A stretch of 64,000 bases of DNA from Rhodocyclaceae bacterium (GTDB lineage: Bacteria > Pseudomonadota > Gammaproteobacteria > Burkholderiales > Rhodocyclaceae): positions 1 through 64,000 of the forward strand of contig JAEUNL010000054.1 in assembly GCA_016791115.1 (NCBI GenBank), read 5' to 3'. A program made the position numbers and the translations under genes. Below the pieces are notes generated by a model. That model worked only from the letters and a program-made list of their open reading frames with translations, ran no database searches and was not told where the DNA came from. Below are positions 38,363 through 48,176 of the stretch, in pieces. Each line of letters opens with the position of its first letter. The first letter of the stretch is position 1.

Positions 38363-40174
38363 ATGGATGCTGATTCGCGCAAGGAAGTCGTTCCGTCCGA
38401 TCGTGGGGCGCCGCCGAGGCGGATGGCACAGTCGCCGTTGGCGCCGCTGCCGCAGGCCGCGCTGCCAGCCGACGGTTTCGATCGTGGCCTGCATGCGGCG
38501 TTGGGTCGCGCGACGTCGGCGATTTCGCCTTCGTCGCTCTTGCTTGCCTATTCGGATTGGTTGTCGCATCTGGCCCTGTCGCCTGCGAAGCAGATGGAAC
38601 TGGTGCAAAAGGCATATCGCAAGCTCCATCGCTATTCGCTTTACGTGCCGCACTCGTTGTCGGAGAAAGAGCCGCCCTGCATCGATCCGCTCGAACAGGA
38701 CCGGCGCTTCAGCCATCCGGAATGGCGGCAGTGGCCGTTCAACCTGATCTACCAGTCGTTCCTGCTGACGCAGCAGTGGTGGTACAACGCGACGACCGAG
38801 ATCCGCGGCGTGTCGCAGCACCATGAAGAAGTCGTCACCTTCGTCACGCGCCAGTTGCTCGATATCTTTTCGCCGTCGAATTTTCCCAACACCAATCCCG
38901 AGGTGCTGCGCAAGACGGTCGAAACCGGCGGACAGAACCTGTTCAACGGATGGAGCAACTTCGTCACCGACTGGGAACGTGCGCGCGCAGGTCGGCCGCC
39001 GGTCGGGACGGAAGCGTTCGAGGTCGGAACGAATCTCGCCATCACGCCGGGGCGCGTGGTGTTCCGCAATCGCCTGATCGAACTGGTCCAGTATTCGCCG
39101 TCGACCGAGACCGTGCATGCCGAGCCGGTGCTGATCGTGCCGGCATGGATCATGAAGTACTACATCCTCGACCTGCAGCCGCACAACTCGATGATCAAGT
39201 ACCTCGTCGACCAGGGGCACACGGTGTTCTGCATCTCATGGAAGAACCCCGACGCCGGCGACCGCGATCGCGGCATGGAGGACTATCTGCGCATGGGGCT
39301 GATGGACGCGCTGGAAGCGGTTGGCGCCATCGTCCCGCAGCGCAAGGTGCATGCGGTGGGCTACTGCCTCGGCGGCACGCTGCTGTCGATCGGCGCGGCG
39401 GCATTGGCGCGCGACAACGACGAGCGGCTGGCCTCGATGACCCTGTTTGCCGCGCAGACGGATTTTACCGAGCCGGGCGAACTGGCCTTGTTCATCGACG
39501 AGAGCCAGGTGACCTTCCTCGAAGACATGATGTTCGATATTGGCTACCTGGCCGCAGGCCAGATGGCGGGTGCGTTCCAGTTGCTGCGCTCGAACGACCT
39601 GATCTGGTCGCGCCTGGTGCATGAGTACCTGATGGGCGAGCGCGCGCCGATGAACGACCTGATGGCCTGGAACGCCGATTCCACGCGCATGCCATACCGC
39701 ATGCACTCGCAATACCTGCGGCGTCTGTTCCTCGGCAACGATCTTGCCGAAGGGCGTTATCGCGTCGGCGGCAAGCCGGTGGCGCTGAGCGACCTGAGCC
39801 TGCCGATCTTCTGCGTCGGCACCACCAGCGACCACGTTGCACCCTGGCGCTCGGTCTACAAGGTGCATCTGCTGGCCGATACCGACATCACGTTCGCGCT
39901 TACCACCGGCGGCCACAATGCCGGCATCGTCTGCCCGCCGGGCACGCCACGGCGCAGCTACCAGATCCTGCAGCGTCCGGCCGGCGGCAAGTACATGGAT
40001 CCGGATGCCTACCTCGGTTCGGCCGAACATCGCGAGGGTTCGTGGTGGCCCGAGTGGCAGGCCTGGCTAGAAGGGCTGTCGGGCGGGCGCGTCGCGCCGC
40101 CATCGCTGGGTGCGCCCGACAAGGGCTACAACCCGCTCGAAGCCGCGCCGGGCACCTACGTCTATCTCAAGTAG
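38363..40174 (+). CDS. phaC: Class I poly(3-hydroxyalkanoate) synthase
   Basis: A 603-residue PHA polymerase. The lipase-like box is GYCLGG with nucleophile C335, and the triad is completed by D490 (TTSDHVAPW) and H518 (TGGHNAGIV). The conserved PWIMKYYILDL-type segment reads VPAWIMKYYILDLQPHNS near 260, and the Trp-rich N-domain is present (WPFNLIYQSFLLTQQWWYNATT). It polymerises 3-hydroxyacyl-CoA into storage granules. phaA, phaB and phasin genes are not adjacent, so this may be an extra copy. GAGGAG precedes the ATG. It ends 11 bases from the convergent oxidoreductase gene. Confidence 0.94.
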   Translation: MDADSRKEVVPSDRGAPPRRMAQSPLAPLPQAALPADGFDRGLHAALGRATSAISPSSLLLAYSDWLSHLALSPAKQMELVQKAYRKLHRYSLYVPHSLSEKEPPCIDPLEQDRRFSHPEWRQWPFNLIYQSFLLTQQWWYNATTEIRGVSQHHEEVVTFVTRQLLDIFSPSNFPNTNPEVLRKTVETGGQNLFNGWSNFVTDWERARAGRPPVGTEAFEVGTNLAITPGRVVFRNRLIELVQYSPSTETVHAEPVLIVPAWIMKYYILDLQPHNSMIKYLVDQGHTVFCISWKNPDAGDRDRGMEDYLRMGLMDALEAVGAIVPQRKVHAVGYCLGGTLLSIGAAALARDNDERLASMTLFAAQTDFTEPGELALFIDESQVTFLEDMMFDIGYLAAGQMAGAFQLLRSNDLIWSRLVHEYLMGERAPMNDLMAWNADSTRMPYRMHSQYLRRLFLGNDLAEGRYRVGGKPVALSDLSLPIFCVGTTSDHVAPWRSVYKVHLLADTDITFALTTGGHNAGIVCPPGTPRRSYQILQRPAGGKYMDPDAYLGSAEHREGSWWPEWQAWLEGLSGGRVAPPSLGAPDKGYNPLEAAPGTYVYLK

Positions 40175-40185
40175 CGGCGCGCGGT

Positions 40186-43100
40186 TCAGCCGGCCGTATG
40201 CGCGACCCTGGCGTCCGCGTTGTCCGGCGGCCGCGCAGGGTGCGCGCGCGGCCCCGGCAAGCACCATGCATGCCAGATCGCGTCGCGCCTGCGTCGCGCC
40301 AAATCGGCCGCGCTGCGCTTGACGTGCCCGTAGCCGCGTATCTTCTCCGGCAATGCGGCAAGTTCGATGGCAAGCGGCAGGCGCTCCAACCTCAGTTCGG
40401 CAAGGACGCGTCCGATGTCCGTTTCGTAGGTGTGGACGAGTTCCCGCTCGAGCCGGCGGTCCGCCGTGTAGCCGAACGGATCCCATACGGTGCCGCGCAG
40501 GCCGCGCAGCCGCGCCAGCAGGCTCAGCACCCAGAACGTGCGCTGGCTGTACGTCCGCTTCATGATGCGGCCCGTTTGCCGGTCGACACGGCTCAGCAGC
40601 GGCGGCGCGAAGTGGAAGCGGATCTCGTACTCGCCCTCGAAGCTCGCGTCGATGCGTTCGCGAAACGCGGGATCGGTGTAGAGGCGCGCGACCTCGTATT
40701 CGTCCTTGTAGGCGAGCAGCTTGAAATAGCCGCGCGCGACAGCCTCGCTCAAAGCCGTGCCGCCGAGGGGTGACTCCGCCGTGCGTACCCGCTCGACCAA
40801 CGCGCGATAGCGCTGCGCATACGCGGCGTCCTGATACTCGGAGAGGAAGTCCGCGCGGCGTGCGACGACCTCGTCGAGTGTCGGTGGCCGTATCGGGAGC
40901 ACTGCGGCCGGTTCGGCGAAACGGCTCACCGCTTCCGCATCCATGGCAGCGCGGCGGCCCCACTGCAAGGCCTTCAGGTTCATTTCGACGGCCGCGGCAT
41001 TGAGTTCGATCGCGCGCTGCAGCGAACCGAGCGTGACCGGCACCAGGCCTTTCTGCCACGCGTAGCCGAGCAGGAACAGGTTGGTGGCGATCGCATCGCC
41101 CATGAGCCGGGTTGCCAGCGCCTGTGCATCGAGGAAGTCGCAGCGCTCCGCGCCGACCGCTTCGCGGATTGCCTCACGCATCCGCGCCTCGGGGAACTGC
41201 CAGTCCGGGTCGAGCGCGAAATCGGCGGTCGGGGTCTCGGCACAATTGACGACCGCGCCGGTGTGGCCGCCGCGCACCTTGTTCAGGCATTCGACGCCGG
41301 CCGACACCACGAGGTCGCCGCCGATCAGCACATCGGCCTCGCCATGCGCAATCCGCGTCGCGTAAAGGTCGTCCGGGTTGTCGGCGATGCGTACATGCGA
41401 ATACACGGCGCCGCCTTTCTGCGCCAGGCCGGTCATGTCGAGCACCGAAACGCCGCGTCCGTCGAGATGCGCCGCCATGCCGATCAGCGCACCGATGGTG
41501 ACCACGCCGGTGCCGCCGACCCCGGTGACCAGGATGCCGAACGGCCTGCCGGTCGACGGCAGGGCGGGCTCGGGCGGCACGGTGAAGCGCGATTCGTCCG
41601 CCGCCAGCGCCTTGCCCTTGCGCAGGCGCCCGCCCTCGATGGTGACGAAGCTCGGACAGAAACCCTTCAGGCAGGAGAAATCCTTGTTGCAGGCCGACTG
41701 GTCGATCGCCCGCTTGCGGCCGAAATCGGTTTCCACCGGCACGACCGCCATGCAGTTGGATTGCACCCCGCAATCGCCGCATCCTTCGCACACCAGTTCG
41801 TTGATGAACACGCGCCGCGCCGGATCGGGGTAGGTACCGCGCTTGCGGCGGCGGCGCTTTTCCGCGGCGCAGGTCTGATCGTAGATCAGCGCCGTCACGC
41901 CGGGACGTTCGCGCAGTTCGCGCTGGATGCGGTCGAGCTCGTCGCGATGGCGCATCGGCGTGCCGGCGGGCAGGTCGCGCTCGCCGTAGTCGCGCGCCGT
42001 GCCGTCGGTGACGACCACCATCTCGCGCACGCCTTCGGCCTCGATCTGGCGCGCGATCATCGGCACCGAGAGCGGCCCATCGACCGGCTGGCCACCCGTC
42101 ATCGCGACCGCGTCGTTGTAGAGGATCTTGTAGGTGATGTTCACGCCGGCCGCCACCGCCTGGCGGATCGCCAGCAGGCCGGAATGGAAGTAGGTGCCGT
42201 CGCCGAGGTTGGCGAACACGTGGCGCGTTTCGGTGAACGGCGCCTGGCCGACCCAGGGCACGCCTTCGCCGCCCATGTGCGAGAAGGTTGCGGTCTGCCG
42301 CTCGGGCATCCAGGTCGCCATGTAGTGGCAGCCAATGCCGGCGAGCGCGCGCGAGCCCTCGGGCACGTGGGTCGAGGTGTTGTGTGGACAGCCGGGGCAG
42401 AAGGTCGGTACGCGCTCGATGCGGTAGCTGCGCTGCGCGGCCGCGCGCTCCTTGGCGTCGAGGAAGGCGAGCCGCTCGCGGATGCGCGTCGACACGAAGA
42501 ACCGCTCGATGCGATTGGCGATTGCACGCGCGATGATCGCGGGCGTCAGCTCGCCGGCCGCCGGGAGCAGCCATTCGCCATGGTCGAGGCAGCCGCGCGC
42601 GGTCGGAATCAGCGCCCATTCGCCTTTCTCGTCGAACTTGCCGACCACGCGCGGACGCACGTCCTCGCGCCAGTTGTACAGCTCTTCCTTGAGCTGGTAT
42701 TCGAGGAACTGGCGCTTCTCCTCGACCACGAGAATTTCGTCCAGCCCTTCGGCGAAACGGCGCACGCCTTCGGCTTCGAGCGGCCAGATCATCCCGATCT
42801 TGTAGAGGCGCAGCCCGATTTCGCTCGCCAGCCTGTCGTCGATGCCGAGATCGTCCAGCGCCTGGCGAACGTCGGGATAGGATTTGCCCGAGGTGATGAT
42901 GCCGAGCCGCGGATTTGGCGAATCGATGACGATTCGGTTGAGCCGGTTGGCGCGGCAGTAGGCGAGGGCGGCATAGAGCTTCATGTGCAGCAGCCGTGCC
43001 TCCTGTACCAGCGGTGGGTCGGGCCAGCGGATGTTGAGGCCGTCCTGCGGCATCTCGAAATCGGTCGGCAGGCGGATTTCCACGCGATGCGGGTCGCAGT

Positions 43101-43776
43101 CGACCGAGGCCGTGGTCTCCACCGTGTCGGCGACGGCCTTGAAGGCGACCCAGCAACCGGAATAGCGCGACAGGCTCCAGCCATGGATGCCGAGGTCGAG
43201 ATACTCCTGCACGCTTGACGGTGCCAGCAGGGGCATCGTCACCGCCTTGAACACGTGGTCGGTCTGGTGCGGCAGCGAGGATGACTTGGCCGCGTGGTCG
43301 TCGCCTGCCACCACGAGCACGCCGCCGAAGCGCGATGTACCGGCGGCGTTGCCGTGGCGGAACACGTCGCCGCAGCGGTCTACGCCGGGACCCTTGCCGT
43401 ACCACATCGCGAACACACCGTCGTGGCGCGCGCCGGGGAACAGATTCACCTGCTGCGTGCCCCAGACGGCGGTTGCCGCGAGGTCTTCATTCACGCCGGG
43501 CTGAAATACGATGCCGTGCGATTGGAGGTGCGGGCGCGCCTTCCACAGCGTCTGGTCGAGGCCGCCGAGTGGTGAACCGCGATAGCCTGAGACGAAGCCG
43601 GCGGTGTCCAGCCCTGCAGCGGCATCCCGCTCACGCTGCATCAGCAGCAGCCGCACCAGCGCCTGGTAGCCGGTCAGGAACACGCGGCCGGTCGGCAGGG
43701 TGTAGCGCTCGTCGAGCGCGCGCAGGGGGTTGGGGTGCGTGGGGCTTGCGGCGGCAGGATGGCCGGGAGCGTTCAT
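40186..43776 (-). CDS. Indolepyruvate ferredoxin oxidoreductase, fused alpha-beta chain
   Basis: A single chain of 1196 residues. The N-terminal part resembles the IorA pyrimidine-binding and transketolase domains (FVSGYRGSPLGGLDQTLW). The middle has a cysteine pair CPGCPHNTSTH and the thiamine-diphosphate motif GDGTYFHSG...YNDAVAMTGGQ. A second cysteine-rich block, CEGCGDCGVQSNC ... CLKGFCPSF (about 690-745), should bind iron-sulfur. The C-terminal third is IorB-like (VTGVGGTGVVTIGALIGMAAHLDG). It should oxidise aryl-pyruvates to aryl-acetyl-CoA with ferredoxin, useful in anaerobic aromatic amino acid breakdown. No ferredoxin gene is adjacent, so physiology is inferred. Confidence 0.92.
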   Translation of the reverse strand: MNAPGHPAAASPTHPNPLRALDERYTLPTGRVFLTGYQALVRLLLMQRERDAAAGLDTAGFVSGYRGSPLGGLDQTLWKARPHLQSHGIVFQPGVNEDLAATAVWGTQQVNLFPGARHDGVFAMWYGKGPGVDRCGDVFRHGNAAGTSRFGGVLVVAGDDHAAKSSSLPHQTDHVFKAVTMPLLAPSSVQEYLDLGIHGWSLSRYSGCWVAFKAVADTVETTASVDCDPHRVEIRLPTDFEMPQDGLNIRWPDPPLVQEARLLHMKLYAALAYCRANRLNRIVIDSPNPRLGIITSGKSYPDVRQALDDLGIDDRLASEIGLRLYKIGMIWPLEAEGVRRFAEGLDEILVVEEKRQFLEYQLKEELYNWREDVRPRVVGKFDEKGEWALIPTARGCLDHGEWLLPAAGELTPAIIARAIANRIERFFVSTRIRERLAFLDAKERAAAQRSYRIERVPTFCPGCPHNTSTHVPEGSRALAGIGCHYMATWMPERQTATFSHMGGEGVPWVGQAPFTETRHVFANLGDGTYFHSGLLAIRQAVAAGVNITYKILYNDAVAMTGGQPVDGPLSVPMIARQIEAEGVREMVVVTDGTARDYGERDLPAGTPMRHRDELDRIQRELRERPGVTALIYDQTCAAEKRRRRKRGTYPDPARRVFINELVCEGCGDCGVQSNCMAVVPVETDFGRKRAIDQSACNKDFSCLKGFCPSFVTIEGGRLRKGKALAADESRFTVPPEPALPSTGRPFGILVTGVGGTGVVTIGALIGMAAHLDGRGVSVLDMTGLAQKGGAVYSHVRIADNPDDLYATRIAHGEADVLIGGDLVVSAGVECLNKVRGGHTGAVVNCAETPTADFALDPDWQFPEARMREAIREAVGAERCDFLDAQALATRLMGDAIATNLFLLGYAWQKGLVPVTLGSLQRAIELNAAAVEMNLKALQWGRRAAMDAEAVSRFAEPAAVLPIRPPTLDEVVARRADFLSEYQDAAYAQRYRALVERVRTAESPLGGTALSEAVARGYFKLLAYKDEYEVARLYTDPAFRERIDASFEGEYEIRFHFAPPLLSRVDRQTGRIMKRTYSQRTFWVLSLLARLRGLRGTVWDPFGYTADRRLERELVHTYETDIGRVLAELRLERLPLAIELAALPEKIRGYGHVKRSAADLARRRRDAIWHAWCLPGPRAHPARPPDNADARVAHTAG

Positions 43777-43927
43777 CGACGATCTCCTTCATGGCATCGC
43801 CGGGTCGGCGATGTTCCGTCGCCGGCCTCGTGAGCCGGCGCCGCGTCGCGCACGGCACGCGCGATACGTTACTTGGACCATAGCACCCGCAGCCCGGTTG
43901 CGCGAAGTTTGCTGCTCTGCCGCAGCG

Positions 43928-43957
43928 CGCATGGAATGGCGATTCCGGCAGGACATG
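43928..43957 (+). repeat. Dispersed intergenic repeat, copy C
   Basis: A 30-bp unit starting CGCATGGAATGGCGATTCC and ending GGACATG. It matches copy B at most positions, and a second shared block (GCGGCTTCCGGGGACG, near 44029) follows about 75 bases later as in B. The true element may therefore be about 110 bp. Confidence 0.55.
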
Positions 43958-44134
43958 CCTTGCGGGCCAGCGTGCATGCGCCATCCGGCGATGGCGGCCT
44001 TGAAACGGCCATCCCGTGCGGCTTCCGGGGACGTCGGAGTCGCATGCGCCGCGCCGCGCAGAGGGTCGTCGCGCATACGGATTGTGATGCGGTGCGACAA
44101 CATGCCGCATTCCCAACCTTGCTGCGTTGCAGGA

Positions 44135-44154
44135 AAATCAGAAAAGACTGATTT
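44135..44154. promoter_or_regulatory. Inverted repeat upstream of the TonB receptor gene
   Basis: AAATCAG-N6-CTGATTT is a perfect 7-bp inverted repeat 25 bases before the receptor ATG. Its symmetry and place suit a repressor operator or a leader hairpin. The regulator is unknown. Confidence 0.35.
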
Positions 44155-44179
44155 ACCGCACGATCACGGGGGAAAACGC

Positions 44180-46468
44180 ATGCGCTTCAGGCTTCATCCG
44201 CTGGCGGCAGGGCTTGCCGTCGCCTTTTCGTCATCCGCTGCGTGGCAATCGGCGAACGCGCAGTCCGCGGACGTGCTGAGCGACATCGTGATACGCGCAT
44301 CGCGCCCGACGAACGTGCCGGAATCCACCACGCTCGATCCGAACGGCATGGCTTCGCTGCGCGCAGCAACCAGCGACGCGGCGAGCCTGCTGCGCGACAT
44401 TCCGGGCGTCAGCATCTATGGCGCCGGCGGCGTATCCGGGCTGCCGGCGATCCACGGCCTGGCCGACGACCGCTTGCGCATCAAGGTGGACGGCATGGAC
44501 ATGATCGCCTCGTGCCCGAATCACATGAATCCGCCGCTCTCGTACCTCGATGCCTCGGGCATCACCAGGCTCCAGGTGTTTGCGGGCATCTCGCCGGTCA
44601 GCGTCGGCGGCGACAGCATCGGCGGCACGATCATCGCCGAGACGCGCCCGGCGTCGTTCGCCGGTGCCGGCGAAGGCTTGCTTGCCAAGGGCGAGGTCGG
44701 CGCGTTCTACCGCAGCAACGGCGGCGCGCTGGGCGGCAACGTCGCGTTGAGCTTCGCCACCGAGAACCTCAACCTGAGCTACACCGGCGCGACAGCGCGC
44801 GCCGCCAACTACGATGCCGGCGACGATTTCCGCAGCTCGGCCACCAGCGGCCGTCTCGGCCGCAAGGTCGCGCTCGACGAGGTCGGTTCCAGCGCGTACA
44901 AGACGCGCACGCATACGCTCGGATTTGCCATCAAGGGCGGCGACCACCTCGTCGAAGCGAAACTCGGCTATCAGGAGGTTCCGTACCAGCTCTACCCGAA
45001 CCAGCGCATGGACATGCTGGACAACGAGCAGAAGCGTTTCAACCTGCGTTACCTCGGCAAGTTCGCCTGGGGCGGGCTGGAGGCGCGCGCGTATCACGAG
45101 CGCGTCGAGCATCGCATGGATTTCGGACCCGACAAGCGCTTCTGGTATGGCACAGGGTCGGGCGGGCCGGCGGCGCCGGCTGGCAGTCCGTGTGCGCCGC
45201 TCGGCATGAACTGCGCCGCCGGCATGCCGATGTACACGTCCAGCCGCAACACCGGCGTGACCGTCAAGGCCGATGTCGACCTGAATGAACGGAATCTGCT
45301 GCGCGTCGGCGCCGAGGTTCAGCACTACACGCTCGACGACTGGTGGCCGCCCTCCGGCGGCATGATGTGGCCGGGTACCTTCGACAACATCAATGACGGC
45401 GAGCGCAACCGCAAGGCCGTTTTCGTGGAATGGGAAGCGCGACCGGGCGCGCTATGGACGACGCTCGCCGGCGTGCGCTACGAGCGGGTGGAGAGCGACG
45501 CCGGGCCGGTGAATGCCTACAACAATGCTCTGGCGCCCGCGACGACGCTGCAGCCGCAGTTCAACGCGCGCAATCGGGAACGCCGCGACAACAACTGGGA
45601 TGCGACGCTGCTTGCACGCCACACGCCGAAACCGACATTCGGACTGGAATTCGGTCTCGCGCGCAAGGTGCGTTCGCCCAGCCTCTACGAGCGCTACACC
45701 TGGTTCAGCCGCGGCATGGAAATGCTGATGATCAACTGGGTCGGCGACGGCAACGGCTACATCGGCGATGTCCGGCTCGATCCGGAAAAGGCGCACACGC
45801 TGTCGGCCACCTTCGACTGGCACGCCGACGACCGTCGCTGGGAGCTCAAGCTCACGCCGTACTACACGCGCGTCAGCGACTACATCGACGCTGCGCGCTG
45901 CCCCATCGGCCTGGGCGGCGCCTGCACTGCCGCCAACCGGACGGCATCGGGGCGCTTCGTCTACCTGCAGCTCGCCAACCAGTCGGCACGGCTCTATGGC
46001 CTCGATGTATCGGGCCGCATGCCGCTGGCCAGCACCAGCATCGGCGAGTTCGGCCTCACGGGGCTGGTGGGCTACACCAACGGCAGGAACCGCGACACCG
46101 GCGACGATCTGTACAACATCATGCCGCTCAACGCAAAGCTCGCGCTGACGCACAAGCTCGGTGGCTGGGACAATGCGATCGAGGTGATTGCGGTGAAGGC
46201 GAAGGACGACGTGTCCGACGTGCGCAACGAGATCAGGACGCCGGGCTACGGTCTGGTGAACCTGCGCGCCGGCTACGGCTGGAAACAGGTGCGGGTCGAC
46301 TTCGGCATCGAGAATCTGTTCGACCGCCTGTACTACCTGCCGCTGGGCGGCGCCTACAACGGCCAGGGCACGACGATGACGACCGGCGGTGCCAGTTCGC
46401 CCGCCTGGGGCGTTGCGGTGCCGGGGATGGGGCGTTCCGCTTACGCCAGCGTCAACGTGAAATTCTGA
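44180..46468 (+). CDS. TonB-dependent outer-membrane receptor, OprC/NosA-like copper receptor
   Basis: A 762-residue receptor. A signal peptide (cleavage near ANA-Q, residue 27) is followed by the plug domain at about 35-150 (LRDIPGVSIYGAGGVSGLPAIHGLADDRLRIKVDG) and a beta-barrel that ends in Phe (SAYASVNVKF). The plug contains SCPNHMNPPLSYL with C112-x3-M116, and the barrel contains EHRMDFGPD with H311-x-M313. In Pseudomonas OprC, CxxxM and HxM residues bind copper, so copper import is the best guess. No copper genes are adjacent. GGGGGAAAACGC precedes the ATG. Confidence 0.85.
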   Translation: MRFRLHPLAAGLAVAFSSSAAWQSANAQSADVLSDIVIRASRPTNVPESTTLDPNGMASLRAATSDAASLLRDIPGVSIYGAGGVSGLPAIHGLADDRLRIKVDGMDMIASCPNHMNPPLSYLDASGITRLQVFAGISPVSVGGDSIGGTIIAETRPASFAGAGEGLLAKGEVGAFYRSNGGALGGNVALSFATENLNLSYTGATARAANYDAGDDFRSSATSGRLGRKVALDEVGSSAYKTRTHTLGFAIKGGDHLVEAKLGYQEVPYQLYPNQRMDMLDNEQKRFNLRYLGKFAWGGLEARAYHERVEHRMDFGPDKRFWYGTGSGGPAAPAGSPCAPLGMNCAAGMPMYTSSRNTGVTVKADVDLNERNLLRVGAEVQHYTLDDWWPPSGGMMWPGTFDNINDGERNRKAVFVEWEARPGALWTTLAGVRYERVESDAGPVNAYNNALAPATTLQPQFNARNRERRDNNWDATLLARHTPKPTFGLEFGLARKVRSPSLYERYTWFSRGMEMLMINWVGDGNGYIGDVRLDPEKAHTLSATFDWHADDRRWELKLTPYYTRVSDYIDAARCPIGLGGACTAANRTASGRFVYLQLANQSARLYGLDVSGRMPLASTSIGEFGLTGLVGYTNGRNRDTGDDLYNIMPLNAKLALTHKLGGWDNAIEVIAVKAKDDVSDVRNEIRTPGYGLVNLRAGYGWKQVRVDFGIENLFDRLYYLPLGGAYNGQGTTMTTGGASSPAWGVAVPGMGRSAYASVNVKF

Positions 46469-46545
46469 GCGCAAGTCTCCCATCCCGGCGGCAACGGCTT
46501 CCGGCCAGGGAGAAGTGCTCGCGCAACTGCCGCCAGGCCACACGT

Positions 46546-46575
46546 CGCATGGACTGGCGATCCTGGCCGGGCATG
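46546..46575 (+). repeat. Dispersed intergenic repeat, copy B
   Basis: A 30-bp unit starting CGCATGGACTGGCGATCC and ending CGGGCATG, in the gap between the convergent receptor and glgA genes. The related block GCGGCCTCCGGGGCACG follows near 46637, as in copy C. The rest of the 213-base gap shows no gene and no clear T-tailed terminator. Confidence 0.55.
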
Positions 46576-46681
46576 TCTGGAGTGCGAGCGTCCACGCGCC
46601 TCGTGGCTTGGCACTCATGCAGATCGAGGCGCCAGGCGGCCTCCGGGGCACGCTGCTCTGACATGGCAGACGGCGATGCGC

Positions 46682-48166
46682 TCAGGCGCCGGTCAATTGC
46701 CGATACAGGTCGACATAGGGCTGCACCGCGTGGCGCCACGAGAAATCGCGGGCCATGCCGTTGCGCTGGATCTCGCGCCACAAGGGCGCGTCGCGCCAGG
46801 CGTCGATCGCCCGTTGCACGCTTTGCAGCAGTGCCGGCGCGGTGGCGTCTCGAAAGGTGAATCCGTTGGCGCTGCCATCCTTGCGCGTGGGGCCGGTGAG
46901 ATCCACGACCGTATCGGCGAGTCCGCCCGTCGCGCGCACTACCGGCGGTGTGCCGTAGGCGAGGCTGTACATCTGGTTCAGCCCGCAGGGTTCGAAGCGC
47001 GAAGGCATGAGGAAGACGTCGGAGCCGGCTTCGACCATGTGCGCGAGCGATTCGTCGAAGCCGATGCGAACGCCCACCGCGCCGGGATGGCGCTCAGCGA
47101 GCTTGCGCCAGGCTTCTTCCATCAGCGACTCGCCGGAGCCGAGCACCGCGAACTGCGCGCCCTGCTCGAGCAGTGGCTCGGCGGCGGCGATGACCAGATC
47201 GCAACCTTTCTGGTGCGTCATGCGGCTGACCATGCCGAGTACCGGCGCACTGGCGTCGGCGAGCAATCCGAGGCGCTTTCGAAGGCCGGCCTTGTTGGTG
47301 GCTTTGGCATCGAGCGTGTCGAGATTGTAGTTGCGGTCGATCAGCGTGTCCGTCGCAGGATTCCATTCGACGGGATCGACGCCGTTCAGTATGCCGCTCA
47401 GCACCGTGTGCCGATGGCGCAGCAGGCCGTCGAGCCCGAAGCCGTGGATATGCTCGCAGATCTCCCGTGCGTAGGTCGGGCTGACGGTGGTGATGCGGTC
47501 GCCGAACTGCAGACCGGCTTTGAGGAAGGATAGGTGGCCGTGGAACTCGACCCCGTCAATGACAAACGACTCGGGCGGCAGATCGAGCGAGGCAATCGCC
47601 GCATGCGGGAAGAGTCCGCGGAATGCCAGGTTGTGAATGGTGACCACGCTGGCGGCCACTGGCTGCAGGCGGTAGTGGAGGTAGGCCGGCGCCAGCGCGG
47701 TCTGCCAGTCGTTGCAGTGGAGTACTTGTGGCCGCCAGTCCAGCGGCGAGGCGGTGCTGGCGAGCAGCGCCGCTGCCTTGGAGAGCAGGCCGAAGCGCAG
47801 CACGTTGTCGGGCCAGTCCTGGCCGGTGCGATCCTGGTAAGGCCCGCCGAGACGTTCGTAATAGCCGGGGCATTCGAGCAGCAGCAGCGTGACCCCGTTG
47901 TCGAGCCGCACGCTGGACAGATCGGCGGGCAGCATGGCGCCTGCGATATGGCCGATGGAGGCAATGCGCATGCGATCGGGAAAGGCCGCGAGCAGCGCCG
48001 GATAGCCCGGCACCAGAACGCGTACGCCATGCCCCTGGGCCGCGAGTGCAGCGGGAAGGGCTGATGCCACGTCGCCGAGTCCGCCCGTCTTGACCCATGG
48101 GGCGATCTCGGAGGTGGCAAACAACACACGCAGGGACGGCGTCCCGGCCGCTTTGCGACGCGCCAT
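46682..48166 (-). CDS. glgA: Glycogen synthase (ADP-glucose)
   Basis: A 494-residue GT5 enzyme. The ADP-glucose motif KTGGLGDVASALP lies near 26. VLHCNDWQTALAP near 150 and the C-terminal FEPCGLNQMYSLAYGTPPVVRATGGLADTV near 393 are diagnostic. It extends alpha-1,4-glucan from ADP-glucose made by GlgC. It is the last gene of the minus-strand operon, 10 bases after glgP. Confidence 0.97.
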   Translation of the reverse strand: MARRKAAGTPSLRVLFATSEIAPWVKTGGLGDVASALPAALAAQGHGVRVLVPGYPALLAAFPDRMRIASIGHIAGAMLPADLSSVRLDNGVTLLLLECPGYYERLGGPYQDRTGQDWPDNVLRFGLLSKAAALLASTASPLDWRPQVLHCNDWQTALAPAYLHYRLQPVAASVVTIHNLAFRGLFPHAAIASLDLPPESFVIDGVEFHGHLSFLKAGLQFGDRITTVSPTYAREICEHIHGFGLDGLLRHRHTVLSGILNGVDPVEWNPATDTLIDRNYNLDTLDAKATNKAGLRKRLGLLADASAPVLGMVSRMTHQKGCDLVIAAAEPLLEQGAQFAVLGSGESLMEEAWRKLAERHPGAVGVRIGFDESLAHMVEAGSDVFLMPSRFEPCGLNQMYSLAYGTPPVVRATGGLADTVVDLTGPTRKDGSANGFTFRDATAPALLQSVQRAIDAWRDAPLWREIQRNGMARDFSWRHAVQPYVDLYRQLTGA

Positions 48167-48176
48167 CGACCGACCC

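Larger units (their letters stand above)
43777..44179. other. Divergent intergenic region between the oxidoreductase and TonB receptor genes
   Basis: Some 403 bases without a convincing gene. It holds copy C of the dispersed repeat (43928-43957) and GC-rich palindromes up to 44050. An inverted repeat sits just before the receptor gene. In-frame codons upstream of the receptor ATG run through here but lack coding character. Confidence 0.5.

Noticed and set aside
41263-43218. A 651-codon frame antisense to the indolepyruvate oxidoreductase
   Set aside because: His/Arg-rich shadow translation without domain features.
43730-44179. A 150-codon N-terminal extension of the TonB receptor
   Set aside because: The signal peptide begins at 44180, and the upstream part holds the dispersed repeat and lacks coding character.
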